Shown: one piece after another, positions 8,767 to 16,876 of the stretch
Layout: every line of letters starts with the position of its first letter
Numbering within the stretch: the first letter of the stretch is position 1
Source: an uncultured Clostridia bacterium
GTDB lineage: Bacteria; Bacillota; Clostridia; UBA1381
NCBI GenBank assembly: GCA_904395315.1
Contig: CAJFNT010000090.1
Coordinates: 1-43,893 of the forward strand
Length of the DNA: 43,893 nucleotides
Direction of reading: 5' to 3'
Made by a program: the position numbers and the translations under genes
Notes under the pieces: model-generated
Told to the model about the DNA's origin: nothing
The model's database searches: none
What the model saw: the letters and a program-made list of their open reading frames with translations, nothing else

Positions 8767-9675
8767 CTATCGCATATCCCCGATCAGACGTACCTCCGGC
8801 TCCAGACGCACGCCAAATTTTTTCTCAACTGTGTCCTGTATATATTTTATGAGTTCGACAACATCCGCCGCTGTCGCGCCTCCGTTATTTACAACAAATC
8901 CAGCATGCTTCTCACTGACAGAAGCTCCTCCTATAGAATATCCCATCAAGCCGGCATCCTGAATGAGCTTTCCGGCAAAATACCCTTCCGGTCTTTTAAA
9001 TGTACTGCCTGCAGACGGTTTTGAAAGCGGCTGTTTTTCACTTCTTCGCCTGCTGTACTCATCCATGGCTGATCGTATTTCATCAACATTCCCGTGTTTC
9101 AGGCCAAATGTAACAGAAACTATATATTTTCCTCCGTCCGAGAAAACACTTCTTCTGTAACCGAAACAGCAATCATAACCTTGGATCGTATGCATATCTC
9201 CCTTATCATCAATATATGTTACAGTTTTCACCACATTACCGATCTCTCCGCCATACGCTCCGGCATTCATAAAGACAGCTCCGCCTACAGTTCCCGGGAT
9301 CCCTGAGATCTCTTCAAATCCCGAAAGCGATGCGCGCATCGCCTCCGCTGCGACTTTAGACATCATCGCTCCGGCCTCCGCGGTTATCATATCACCGCTC
9401 ACTGTTATATCGGATAAATTTCTGCCTATCTGTATCACAAGACCGCGTATTCCGCCATCCCCGACAAGCATATTTGAACCGTTGCCCATTATCATATAAG
9501 GAACATCAAGTTCATTTGCAAGCCTTATCAGATCAGCCGCCTCATTTGAACTTTTTACACTTACGAATAGATCCGCAGGTCCGCCTATCTTAAATGACGT
9601 ATGAGCGCTCATCATCTCATTTTCAAGCAATCCATCCGAAACAGCTCTAAATCTATCGATTATCTCCTTATTAAT
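8767..9675 (-). CDS. murB: UDP-N-acetylenolpyruvoylglucosamine reductase; start apparently ATT
   Basis: MurB reduces UDP-GlcNAc-enolpyruvate to UDP-MurNAc using NADPH and FAD, the second committed step of peptidoglycan synthesis. Motifs are HTSFKIGGPADLF, MIMGNGSNMLVGDGGIRGLVI (FAD-binding domain), GIPGTVGGAVFMNAGAYGGEI and, near the C-terminus, SAGSTFKRPEGYFAGKLI with the catalytic serine. The listed ATG (9630) leaves out the conserved N-terminal helix and has no ribosome site. The same frame runs upstream as NKEIIDRFRAVSDGLLENEMM, typical MurB N-terminal sequence, to an ATT at 9675 with AAAGGGG 9 nt before it. A TGA stop precedes it, and no ATG or GTG lies between; a TTG near residue 12 is the only other candidate. 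I therefore prefer the ATT start (302 residues). Confidence 0.93.
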   Translation of the reverse strand: MNKEIIDRFRAVSDGLLENEMMSAHTSFKIGGPADLFVSVKSSNEAADLIRLANELDVPYMIMGNGSNMLVGDGGIRGLVIQIGRNLSDITVSGDMITAEAGAMMSKVAAEAMRASLSGFEEISGIPGTVGGAVFMNAGAYGGEIGNVVKTVTYIDDKGDMHTIQGYDCCFGYRRSVFSDGGKYIVSVTFGLKHGNVDEIRSAMDEYSRRRSEKQPLSKPSAGSTFKRPEGYFAGKLIQDAGLMGYSIGGASVSEKHAGFVVNNGGATAADVVELIKYIQDTVEKKFGVRLEPEVRLIGDMR

Positions 9676-9697
9676 AGTCGTTTTCCCCTTTCATATA

Positions 9698-10441
9698 TCA
9701 GCAGGTCTCTAATCTATGCTGCCCAAGCTTTTTTCCGCGCGCTGTTTCCATGAACTCTTTAAAAACATCATAAGATCTGTTCATTATCAGCTCATTCGGA
9801 AAATCTATTTCATATAAAAGCTCAAGAGCCTTAGAATAGTTTCCTATGTCCATATAAAAATGAGCATCCGAGCTGACAACGATCCCCGTGCCGTGTTTTT
9901 TACACAGCTCGGCTATACGCCTGCAGTTTGGAACGCTTGCGCTTCTAACAAAAAAAGTATGGTTATTTATCTCTATCAATTTATTATACTCAGCCGCAAG
10001 GCGCACTATATATTCATAATCATACGCAAAATCCGGAGAACCGCTGTGGCAGATTATATCAATATCCGGATTCTTGATAACAGCCTCATAAGCGCTCGTA
10101 TGATCCTTTGCATCACAGTCCTTGTACGCCTGTCTGTGGATACTTACATTTACAACATCAAGCTTTTGCAAAAGCGAAGACTGAAGATCCACATTCCCCT
10201 CAAGATCCAAGATATTGAGTTCAACGCCTGTCAATATCTTCTTTCCAAAAAGTTCGGTCGGCAAATTTTTCAGATTCCTGAAATGCCACTCGTGCGGGGC
10301 ATCCGGAAGTGTCGGAGCATGGTCCGTAACAGCAATACCGTCCATACCGATCTTCGCGGCAAAAGACGCATTTTCAGACACGGTCGAATATGCATGCGTG
10401 CTCGCTATTGTATGCGTGTGTGTGTCAAATTTTATTCTCAT
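9698..10441 (-). CDS. PHP-domain phosphatase (YcdX-like)
   Basis: This 247-residue protein is a single PHP domain, a metal-dependent phosphoesterase fold. The metal ligands are visible in order: FDTHTHTIASTHAYS near the N-terminus, AVTDHAP, GVELNI, VSIHR, ICHSGSP and SSDAHF. This order and the length match the YcdX group of probable phosphatases, whose physiological substrate is not established. A GGAG site precedes the ATG. It is placed between hprK and murB, 46 nt after hprK and 22 nt before the inferred murB start, so it is clearly an operon member. A sugar-phosphate or phosphoprotein substrate linked to HPr control would fit but is speculation. Confidence 0.88.
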   Translation of the reverse strand: MRIKFDTHTHTIASTHAYSTVSENASFAAKIGMDGIAVTDHAPTLPDAPHEWHFRNLKNLPTELFGKKILTGVELNILDLEGNVDLQSSLLQKLDVVNVSIHRQAYKDCDAKDHTSAYEAVIKNPDIDIICHSGSPDFAYDYEYIVRLAAEYNKLIEINNHTFFVRSASVPNCRRIAELCKKHGTGIVVSSDAHFYMDIGNYSKALELLYEIDFPNELIMNRSYDVFKEFMETARGKKLGQHRLETC

Positions 10442-10487
10442 GCGCTTCTCCTTTCACTATGAAAGCAGTACGTTTTTAATACGATGA

Positions 10488-11432
10488 TCACTGGAGATTA
10501 AGCTGCTCTTCCATCTGATGCATCAATCTATTGTTAAGCTCGACCGCCGCATTATAACCCATTTTTTTCTGTCTGTTATTCATTGCCGCGACCTCTACTA
10601 TGACCGCTATATTCCTTCCAAGCTTTACTGGTATAGTAAGCGAAGGCACGTTTATTCCCATAATATTTGTATACTCATCCACCATTCCGAGTCGGTCATA
10701 CTGTTTTCCTTTCTCCCATGGTTCAAGGTGGATGACCATGTCGATCGTTTGCTCGTCCTTGATCGCTCCCATACCGAAAATCTCTTTGACATCTATGATG
10801 CCGATCCCTCGCACTTCCACAAAGTGTCGGATGATCTCCGGAGAGGAACCTATAAGTGTTGAATCTGAAATTTTCTTTATCTCGACCGCATCATCTGCAA
10901 CAAGACGATGACCGCGCTTTACCAGCTCAATCGCCGCTTCGCTTTTTCCAACTCCGCTTTCGCCCATTATAAGAATACCCTCACCGTATATCTCGCACAG
11001 CACACCATGGCGGGTCTTTCTCGGAGCAAGCTGCTCGTTTAGATAGCGTATTATCATGCTCATGAACTGTGAAGTCCCAAGCTCTGAACGCAAAAGAGGT
11101 ATCTTGTACTCTTCCGCATATTCAAGCATCTCAGGGAATATTTGTAAGCCGCGAGCTATTACGAGAGCCGGAAATCCCTGTGAAAAATACTGTTCAAGTC
11201 TCTTTTCACGCTCATGCGTAGAAAACTGCTCGAGAAATGTGAACTCCTCCTTGCCCATTATCTGTATACGCTCGCTGTCAAAGAACTTTATAAAACCTAT
11301 CATTTGAAGTCCCGGGCGGTTTATATCCGATTTTGTTACAAAAATCGAGTCCACATTCTTTGGCTCATATATGACCTCAAGGGAAAACTTCTCAATTATT
11401 TTTCCCAACGGCAATTTTGCGGTATTTTCCAT
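10488..11432 (-). CDS. hprK: HPr kinase/phosphorylase
   Basis: HprK phosphorylates HPr on Ser46 in response to ATP and fructose bisphosphate and removes the phosphate when inorganic phosphate is high, so it sets carbon catabolite repression in Firmicutes. The 314-residue protein has the N-terminal regulatory domain (residues 1-130), then the kinase domain with RHGVLCEIYG around the catalytic His (about 142). The Walker A motif GESGVGKS is at 157-164 and is followed by EVRGIGIIDVKEIFGMGAI, the family signature. The ATG has AAGGAAGG upstream. It is the first gene of the long minus-strand run and has a promoter about 260 nt upstream. Confidence 0.96.
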   Translation of the reverse strand: MENTAKLPLGKIIEKFSLEVIYEPKNVDSIFVTKSDINRPGLQMIGFIKFFDSERIQIMGKEEFTFLEQFSTHEREKRLEQYFSQGFPALVIARGLQIFPEMLEYAEEYKIPLLRSELGTSQFMSMIIRYLNEQLAPRKTRHGVLCEIYGEGILIMGESGVGKSEAAIELVKRGHRLVADDAVEIKKISDSTLIGSSPEIIRHFVEVRGIGIIDVKEIFGMGAIKDEQTIDMVIHLEPWEKGKQYDRLGMVDEYTNIMGINVPSLTIPVKLGRNIAVIVEVAAMNNRQKKMGYNAAVELNNRLMHQMEEQLNLQ

Positions 11433-11695
11433 AAAAAGAACGACCTTCCTTTCACTCGCAGCCGCGCCGTCGCAAACGGCAGACGATAAAACTTCATTGG
11501 TTATTTTTATATAATAAAATACAATGTATATGGCATTGTTTCACCCTGCTGCAATAATACATCTGTAACAAAGCTGTCTTGCGGCTTTATCTGTTTTTGT
11601 ACCTGAAAACCATAGCACCATTATATATAATGCGCATAAATCATTACAATAAAACATGCGTGACAGCTCTCTAAAACGGCTTTACTGCATTGATT
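11433..11695 (-). promoter_or_regulatory. Long untranslated leader of hprK
   Basis: From the predicted start near 11695 to the hprK ATG there are about 260 nt without a credible ORF. A second -10-like TATAAT (about 11626-11631) with TTGTAA 18 bp upstream suggests a tandem promoter near 11620. A short hairpin ACAATG...CATTGT followed by ATTTTATT (about 11512-11536) could act as a weak attenuator. No known riboswitch core was recognised. Confidence 0.4.
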
Positions 11696-11701
11696 GTATT
11701 T

Positions 11702-11730
11702 ATTATAACATATTTCTTTTGCTATTTCAA
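11702..11730 (-). promoter_or_regulatory. Sigma-A promoter of the hprK operon
   Basis: On the minus strand TTGAAA and a perfect TATAAT are separated by 17 bp. This is one of the best promoters in the window and should drive hprK and much of the operon behind it. It diverges from the rpmB promoter about 100 bp away. Confidence 0.75.
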
Positions 11731-11833
11731 TATAATTTTGGTGAATATTATATAACAAATAGCCAATAAATCGCTTGAAAATCATATTATTTTTAAAAAA
11801 ATTGAAAAAAAACAAAAAATTCATATAAATCTC

Positions 11834-11862
11834 TTGCAAAATCAGAAATAGTGTGGTAGAAT
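11834..11862 (+). promoter_or_regulatory. Sigma-A promoter of rpmB
   Basis: TTGCAA and TAGAAT are separated by 17 bp, about 60 nt before the rpmB ATG. The leader contains a small GGCG/CGCC hairpin just before the ribosome site. Confidence 0.75.
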
Positions 11863-11921
11863 AGTCATTGATGTTTGTTTATTACCCGGCGTTAGGCGCC
11901 AGAAACAGGAGGTGTATTGAA

Positions 11922-12110
11922 ATGGCTAAATGTGATATTTGCGGCAAGGGCGTAAGCTTTGGTATAAAGGTTTCGCACTCGCACAGACGTTCAAACAAGA
12001 TGTGGAAACCGAACATAATGAAGGTAAAGGCTGTTGTCAACGGAACTCACAAGACTGTTCACGTTTGCACACGCTGTCTTCGTTCCGGAAAGGTTCAGCG
12101 TGCTGTTTAA
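11922..12110 (+). CDS. rpmB: Ribosomal protein L28 (bL28)
   Basis: This 62-residue basic protein belongs to the large ribosomal subunit. It starts MAKCDICGKGVSFGIKVSHSH and contains a second CTRC pair near residue 51, so it is the zinc-ribbon form with four cysteines rather than the zinc-free paralogue some bacteria carry for zinc starvation. I chose the ATG at 11922, not the ORF track start at 11868, because AGGAGG lies just before it and the family begins MAK. It is a monocistronic unit with its own promoter and a strong terminator, as is common for rpmB. Confidence 0.97.
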   Translation: MAKCDICGKGVSFGIKVSHSHRRSNKMWKPNIMKVKAVVNGTHKTVHVCTRCLRSGKVQRAV

Positions 12111-12136
12111 TAACAGCAGTTATTCCTATGAACTCA

Positions 12137-12165
12137 AACAGCCTGCAAAAGCGGGCTGTTTTTTT
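12137..12165 (+). terminator. Intrinsic terminator of rpmB
   Basis: A 10-bp stem (AACAGCCTGC / GCGGGCTGTT, one G-U pair) with an AAAA loop is followed by a run of seven Ts counted from the stem end. It lies 27 nt after the rpmB stop. Confidence 0.9.
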
Positions 12166-12249
12166 CATAAGCGATCGAAAAAGTTGTTACAAAATAATTA
12201 TGTTAATATTACATTTATTTGACAATGTATAAAACCGATAAAAATTGTT

Positions 12250-12278
12250 TTGCAATTTGGAGCTATATATGATATACT
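12250..12278 (+). promoter_or_regulatory. Sigma-A promoter upstream of murA
   Basis: TTGCAA and TATACT are separated by 17 bp. The predicted start near 12285 leaves a leader of almost 300 nt before the murA start codon. Confidence 0.65.
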
Positions 12279-12284
12279 TAAGTT

Positions 12285-12577
12285 ATGGTCATTTGCGCAA
12301 TGCGCATTGTCCATAATTTTACTTGAACTCTGGTCGATACGCAAACATTCTAAGTCGCATTAAAAGCAGACACTGTCTTGTCTGTATCAGTTGTGTCTGA
12401 CTTTTATGAATGATCCCGGATCTTAAAATGATATCGACTTTTGTTGTACCTTATGCTGCACTACATAATAATACCCAGGCAGCCGGTAATCACAGATCCG
12501 GACATAGTTAGCAACGGGTGATCTCGGAGTTATTTCTTCGCGGTCGTCCGATCAAACGAATTAAAGGGGTGTACCTG
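12285..12577 (+). promoter_or_regulatory. Long structured leader of murA (unknown type)
   Basis: About 290 nt lie between promoter and start codon with no believable ORF. Several complementary segments can be seen by eye. TTATGG...CCATAA closes a hairpin at about 12292-12319. TAAAAG-AGACAC...GTGTCT-CTTTTA forms a strong hairpin at about 12359-12407. CCGGATCT (about 12416) pairs with AGATCCGG (about 12496). ATCAC pairs with GTGAT nearer the ribosome site. I do not recognise a T-box, known riboswitch or terminator. It could control murA or be a separate small RNA. Confidence 0.45.
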
Positions 12578-13858
12578 TTGGAAAAACTCTTGATAAAGGG
12601 CGGAAATAAACTCAACGGCGAAGTTTCCATAAGCGGCGCGAAAAATGCCGCTGTAGCAATACTTCCCGCCTGTATTCTTGTAAATGGCGTATGCAGGATA
12701 GAAAACCTGCCGGATATAAAAGATGTAAAATTATTTCTTAAAATACTTGAAGGACTCAATGCAAAAATAGAATATATAGATCATAACACAGTTGAAGTAG
12801 ACTGCAGAAATGTCGATTCATACGAACCCGACAGCGATCTCACAAGACGTATGCGCGGTTCAAGCTATCTCATGGGCGCGCTCCTCGGAAGATTTCATAA
12901 ATTCAAAGTTGATCCTCCGGGCGGCTGCGATTTCGGCACCAGACCCATAGATATGCACATTAAATGTTTTGAGGCAATGGGCGCAGCTATAGATTCTTCG
13001 CGTGGTATACTTGTAGCCGAAGCTCCTCAGTTAAGCGGCGCTCATATATTTTTTGATATCGTATCCGTGGGCGCGACTGTGAATGCCATCCTGGCATCCG
13101 TGCTTGCGGAAGGAACCACTGTTATCGAAAGCGCTGCAAAAGAACCGCATGTTGTTGATCTCGCAAACTTTCTGAACAACTGCGGTGCCCAGATACGCGG
13201 CGCGGGAACTGACACAATAAAAATAAAAGGTGTAAATTCGCTTCACGGTGGAACATATACTATAATTCCCGATCAGATCGAAGCGGGAACATTTATGATA
13301 GCCGCAGCGGCAACACGCGGAGATGTTACTCTCCGTAATGTCATCCCCCGCCATCTTGAGATAATAGGCTCCAAACTCATCGAAGCAGGCGTAAAAATGG
13401 AGAGCATGACTGACAGTGTGCGTGTATGGGTCGAGGACGATGCAAAGCTTCGCAGTATTAATTTTATAGCTTTGCCATATCCAGGGTTCCCTACAGATAT
13501 GCAGCCTCAGTTAGTAACATTTCTCACCACCATACCCGGCACAAGCACTGCACGTGAAGGCGTCTGGGAAGACAGATTCAGGTATGTGAATCAGCTGAAG
13601 CGTATGGGAGCTAACATAAGAGTCGAAGGCAAACTTGCGATCATTGACGGCGTTCCTCAGCTGAGCGGCGCAAATGTCAAAGCAACCGATCTGAGAGCCG
13701 GCGCGGCTATGATCATAGCCGGTCTCATGGCTGAAGGCACTACTGAAATACGCGATATATATCATATCGATCGCGGCTACGAAAATTTCGAAAACAAATT
13801 CATAGCTCTCGGCGGTGATATCCAACGTGTTCAAGTTATCGAAGATGATTATATTTGA
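12578..13858 (+). CDS. murA: UDP-N-acetylglucosamine 1-carboxyvinyltransferase
   Basis: MurA transfers enolpyruvate from PEP to UDP-GlcNAc, the first committed step of peptidoglycan synthesis and the fosfomycin target. Visible motifs are SISGAKNAAVAILPA with the substrate-binding Lys, PGGCDFGTRPIDMH with the catalytic Cys (C117 with the revised start, so fosfomycin-sensitive in type), IPDQIEAGTFM and PYPGFPTDMQPQ. I start at the TTG at 12578, giving MEKLLIKGGNKLNGEVSISG, because AAAGGGG lies 8 nt before it and the 20 extra residues of the ORF track are not family-like. The protein is then 426 residues, a usual length. It has a long leader and its own terminator. Confidence 0.95.
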   Translation: MEKLLIKGGNKLNGEVSISGAKNAAVAILPACILVNGVCRIENLPDIKDVKLFLKILEGLNAKIEYIDHNTVEVDCRNVDSYEPDSDLTRRMRGSSYLMGALLGRFHKFKVDPPGGCDFGTRPIDMHIKCFEAMGAAIDSSRGILVAEAPQLSGAHIFFDIVSVGATVNAILASVLAEGTTVIESAAKEPHVVDLANFLNNCGAQIRGAGTDTIKIKGVNSLHGGTYTIIPDQIEAGTFMIAAAATRGDVTLRNVIPRHLEIIGSKLIEAGVKMESMTDSVRVWVEDDAKLRSINFIALPYPGFPTDMQPQLVTFLTTIPGTSTAREGVWEDRFRYVNQLKRMGANIRVEGKLAIIDGVPQLSGANVKATDLRAGAAMIIAGLMAEGTTEIRDIYHIDRGYENFENKFIALGGDIQRVQVIEDDYI

Positions 13859-13876
13859 TGATATAGATACATCAAT

Positions 13877-13908
13877 TGGGGCAGCGTCTCGGCTGCCCCA
13901 TTTTATTT
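13877..13908 (+). terminator. Intrinsic terminator of murA
   Basis: A perfect 9-bp stem (TGGGGCAGC / GCTGCCCCA) with a 6-nt loop is followed by TTTTATTT, 18 nt after the murA stop. Confidence 0.9.
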
Positions 13909-13953
13909 ATGGCTTTATCCAGCCGTTAACAAACTTTGAAAGGCAGACATATT

Positions 13954-14736
13954 ATGTTTGAAATGTATTCTCTGATAAGCGGCTCCTCCGGGAACGCCTC
14001 TCTTGTCACTAATGGAAATATAAATATCCTTGTTGACTGCGGCACATCCGGGAAACGCGCATTTGAGCTTATAAAAGAAGCAGGTATATCACCGGAAAGC
14101 ATAAGCGCCATTCTTGTCACACACGAACACAGTGACCATACAAAAGGGGTCGGTATAGCGGCAAGGAAACTTAAAGTCCCTATATACGCTACCGCAGGAA
14201 CGCACGGAGCTATGAGCATCGGCAAAATAGATGATAACGCCAGGGTAATAATATCCCCCGGCCATGACTTTGAGATAGGAAACATAGGTGTTATACCGTT
14301 TTCGATCCCGCACGATGCAGCTCAGCCTTGCGGTTACAGCTTTATCTTTGAAAACACAAAATTCACCATAGCCACTGATATAGGACACATGACTGATAAT
14401 CTGATCGATTCTATAAAAGGGAGTAAAAGTATAATACTCGAATCGAACCATGACATCGACATGCTTAGATACGGCGAATACCCTTATCCATTAAAGCAGC
14501 GCATACTCGGTGACAACGGTCATCTTTCAAACTCGACAGCCGCCGATACGGCATTGGAACTCGTAAAAAGCGGAACGAAACATATAATACTCGGTCATTT
14601 GAGCGATAAGAACAATCTGCCAGAAATTGCGATGATGGAAACGTACAACAAATTGACGGATAACGGAGTCAACGTCGGCTCCGATATGACCTTGCAAGTT
14701 GCCGGAAGATATACTTTAACAAAATTCGAAATGTGA
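13954..14736 (+). CDS. MBL-fold metallo-hydrolase, WalJ/YycJ-like
   Basis: This 260-residue protein has the metallo-beta-lactamase fold. The N-terminus MFEMYSLISGSSGNASLV and the metal-binding THEHSDHTKGV motif (HxHxDH) match the YycJ/WalJ group, proposed to be a DNA 5'-exonuclease and, in Bacillus, encoded beside the WalRK system. Further metal ligands are in ATDIGHMTD and the C-terminal HIILGHLSDKNN. I prefer the ATG at 13954 over the TTG at 13936 because AAAGG is suitably placed and family members begin near this point. rlmH follows within 17 nt; the walJ-rlmH neighbourhood is common in Firmicutes, which supports the call. Confidence 0.88.
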   Translation: MFEMYSLISGSSGNASLVTNGNINILVDCGTSGKRAFELIKEAGISPESISAILVTHEHSDHTKGVGIAARKLKVPIYATAGTHGAMSIGKIDDNARVIISPGHDFEIGNIGVIPFSIPHDAAQPCGYSFIFENTKFTIATDIGHMTDNLIDSIKGSKSIILESNHDIDMLRYGEYPYPLKQRILGDNGHLSNSTAADTALELVKSGTKHIILGHLSDKNNLPEIAMMETYNKLTDNGVNVGSDMTLQVAGRYTLTKFEM

Positions 14737-14752
14737 TTTAATGGTGATAACA

Positions 14753-15229
14753 ATGAATGTAACTGTATTATGTGTAGGCAAGATAAAAGAAAAATTTTTC
14801 ACAGACGCGATCAAAGAATATTCAAAAAGGCTCGGCAGATTTGGAACATTTGAGATCATGGAGATACCTGATGAAAGCATACCACAGAACGCGTCTGAAA
14901 AGCAAATAGAACAGATAAAAGACCGAGAGGGAAAAAAACTTCTTGCCAAGATCAGACCGCAGAGTTTTGTGATCTCAATGTGCATCGAAGGCAAAGAGGT
15001 GAGCAGCACAGAGCTTGCAAATATAATAAATACCGCGGCGCTGAGATCAGGCCGCATTGTATTTATTATAGGCGGTTCACTCGGTCTTTCAGATGAGGTG
15101 AAATCGCGTTCAGATCTTCGTCTTTCATTTGGAAGGATAACTCTTCCCCATCAGCTGATGCGCGTGGTATTATCTGAACAGATATACAGAGCTTTCATGA
15201 TCAACTCCGGTTCATCATATCATAAATAA
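14753..15229 (+). CDS. rlmH: 23S rRNA pseudouridine-1915 N3-methyltransferase
   Basis: RlmH is a SPOUT-class (trefoil-knot) methyltransferase that modifies pseudouridine 1915 of 23S rRNA in assembled ribosomes. The sequence starts MNVTVLCVGKIKEKFF, has the conserved FIIGGSLGLSDEV SAM-binding loop, and ends RLSFGRITLPHQLMRVVLSEQIYRAFMI...YHK, which is almost invariant in the family. I use the ATG at 14753, with GGTGAT upstream, rather than 14741. That gives 158 residues, next to the usual 159. It is co-transcribed with the WalJ-like gene. Confidence 0.96.
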   Translation: MNVTVLCVGKIKEKFFTDAIKEYSKRLGRFGTFEIMEIPDESIPQNASEKQIEQIKDREGKKLLAKIRPQSFVISMCIEGKEVSSTELANIINTAALRSGRIVFIIGGSLGLSDEVKSRSDLRLSFGRITLPHQLMRVVLSEQIYRAFMINSGSSYHK

Positions 15230-15291
15230 TATTTGTTTATCATCCGGACATAAATTGACTGTTTTTTTGTGAATTTTCCATGAAAAAATAA

Positions 15292-15320
15292 TTGACTATT
15301 AGTAAATTCAATGATAGAAT
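15292..15320 (+). promoter_or_regulatory. Sigma-A promoter of the L,D-transpeptidase gene
   Basis: TTGACT and TAGAAT are separated by 17 bp, about 75 nt before the start codon. Confidence 0.7.
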
Positions 15321-15401
15321 GTATATATAATTATATATGATGAGCTTTTTCATTCAGAGAGAAACAGTCAATTAAATATCAACACAGAAAGGGATGATAA
15401 A

Positions 15402-16733
15402 ATGCTACACTCAAAAAAATTAATGTCAATTTTGATCTCAGCGACAATGCTTCTGTCTGCATTTCCTGTTTTTGCATCAGAAACCGATGAACCGGTAGTG
15501 ACCGTAAACGGCGCTGAAATCTCAGATAATGACAATGATTTCGATATAACGATAACCGATCCATCTTCTGAAAACATACCTGTGGACAGTTCATCAATGA
15601 GATCCACAAGAATAACGGTACATATCTCAATGCTTCAGCAACCGTATACGATAGACTCATTTGCAAAACTTGAGCTATATTCGTCGGACGGACAGCTTCT
15701 CGACTATGACTCTCTTTGGGTGGGCGGAGTTACCACCGATCTTACATATGTATTCGATGTGCCTGAATACACGATCGGAGAAAGCTTTACATTAAAATTG
15801 GCCGAAGGTCTTTCGAGCCTTCAATTTTATAACGATGTATATTACGAGGGACAATCTATCCCTTTAAACACGTATACATATGAAAACGAATACGGTGATC
15901 TAATTGCCGCAAACTCTTTTGAAATGAGCGCTTATCCTTATTTTCAAAAGAGTGTCTCGCTAAGCTATGACGGCGTGCCTGTTTCATTGTCACCGGGGCC
16001 GCGTGTGGTCGATGGCGTGACAATGGTCCCGATCGCCCAGCTTGCGCAATATATCGGACTGGACGCCGAATATAATTCCGCATACAATGTCGAGATACTC
16101 TCGCTCGGCGAAAGCGATATATATTTCAACCTTGGCACTGCATATACGACCGTTTTCGGAACTGATGTCAACGCGCCGCATCCAACTGTATGGATAGATG
16201 GAAGCGTATTCGCATCGCTTCGGACATTTGCAGATGCGCTTGGATGCACACTGAATGTTACAGACAACTATACATCGCTCAATATAAATATGACTTCTTC
16301 TCCGACTGTCAATAATTATTATAACGGTATGTTCGTAAACAATCACGGTATATCCAGCCGAACTGACTATCTTGTCTGGATATCGCTGAATGAATACAAA
16401 GTCAGAGTATACCTTGGCAAACAATATCAATGGAAGCCAATACGCGAAATGACCTGCACGATAGGCGCTCCCGAAAGTCCTACCATAACCGGTTCATTTG
16501 AATATGAATACAGCATGCCAAGATGGGACTACGGCACATACTATGTCGGTCCATGTTTAGTATTCTATGGAAACTACGCCATCCATTCGGTATTCCTGTA
16601 TCAAGACGGTTCGGAATATGACGGCAGAGTCGGAATGCAGCTTTCACACGGCTGTGTCCGTCTTAAAAAGAACGATATAGACTGGATGTACAGTATGATC
16701 CCGGTAGGGACAAGGATCTATATAACCCCGTAA
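15402..16733 (+). CDS. Secreted L,D-transpeptidase with copper-amine-oxidase-N-like stalk
   Basis: This 443-residue exported protein probably cross-links or modifies peptidoglycan. A clear signal peptide (KKLMSILISATMLLSAFPVFA, cleavage near residue 25) is followed by a low-similarity acidic region. A repeat-like domain at about 195-295 resembles the copper amine oxidase N-terminal / stalk domain common in clostridial wall proteins (VDGVTMVPIAQLAQYIG ... DGSVFASLRTFADALGC). The C-terminal YkuD domain (about 320-443) ends with HSVFLY and SHGCVRL, with the catalytic Cys at about 418. It has its own promoter and terminator, and a good GGGATG ribosome site. The choice between transpeptidase and another YkuD activity cannot be made from sequence. 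Confidence 0.9.
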   Translation: MLHSKKLMSILISATMLLSAFPVFASETDEPVVTVNGAEISDNDNDFDITITDPSSENIPVDSSSMRSTRITVHISMLQQPYTIDSFAKLELYSSDGQLLDYDSLWVGGVTTDLTYVFDVPEYTIGESFTLKLAEGLSSLQFYNDVYYEGQSIPLNTYTYENEYGDLIAANSFEMSAYPYFQKSVSLSYDGVPVSLSPGPRVVDGVTMVPIAQLAQYIGLDAEYNSAYNVEILSLGESDIYFNLGTAYTTVFGTDVNAPHPTVWIDGSVFASLRTFADALGCTLNVTDNYTSLNINMTSSPTVNNYYNGMFVNNHGISSRTDYLVWISLNEYKVRVYLGKQYQWKPIREMTCTIGAPESPTITGSFEYEYSMPRWDYGTYYVGPCLVFYGNYAIHSVFLYQDGSEYDGRVGMQLSHGCVRLKKNDIDWMYSMIPVGTRIYITP

Positions 16734-16807
16734 GTTATTCAATACCTGTGTACATCCGCAACAGGCAGAAACAGTCACATAACAAATCAACTATTATATT
16801 TTGATAT

Positions 16808-16850
16808 AAAGAGCCTTATTCCTGATGTAAAGGAGTAAGGCTCTTTTAAT
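16808..16850. terminator. Terminator between convergent L,D-transpeptidase and YhaN-like genes
   Basis: An 11-bp stem (AAAGAGCCTTA / TAAGGCTCTTT) with a long loop has T-rich flanks on both strands, so it can serve both converging genes. Confidence 0.7.
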
Positions 16851-16876
16851 ATTAATCAGATAATCTTCTCAACTTT

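Noticed and set aside
11510-11640. Known riboswitch or SRP RNA in the hprK leader
   Set aside because: The AAAGCC/GCTTT segment gave a passing resemblance, but the conserved cores of c-di-GMP riboswitches and SRP RNA are missing.
12285-12577. T-box riboswitch in the murA leader
   Set aside because: The segment ACGGGTGATCTCGG faintly recalls a T-box sequence but lacks the AGGGUGGNACCGCG core, and no aminoacyl-tRNA or amino-acid gene follows.
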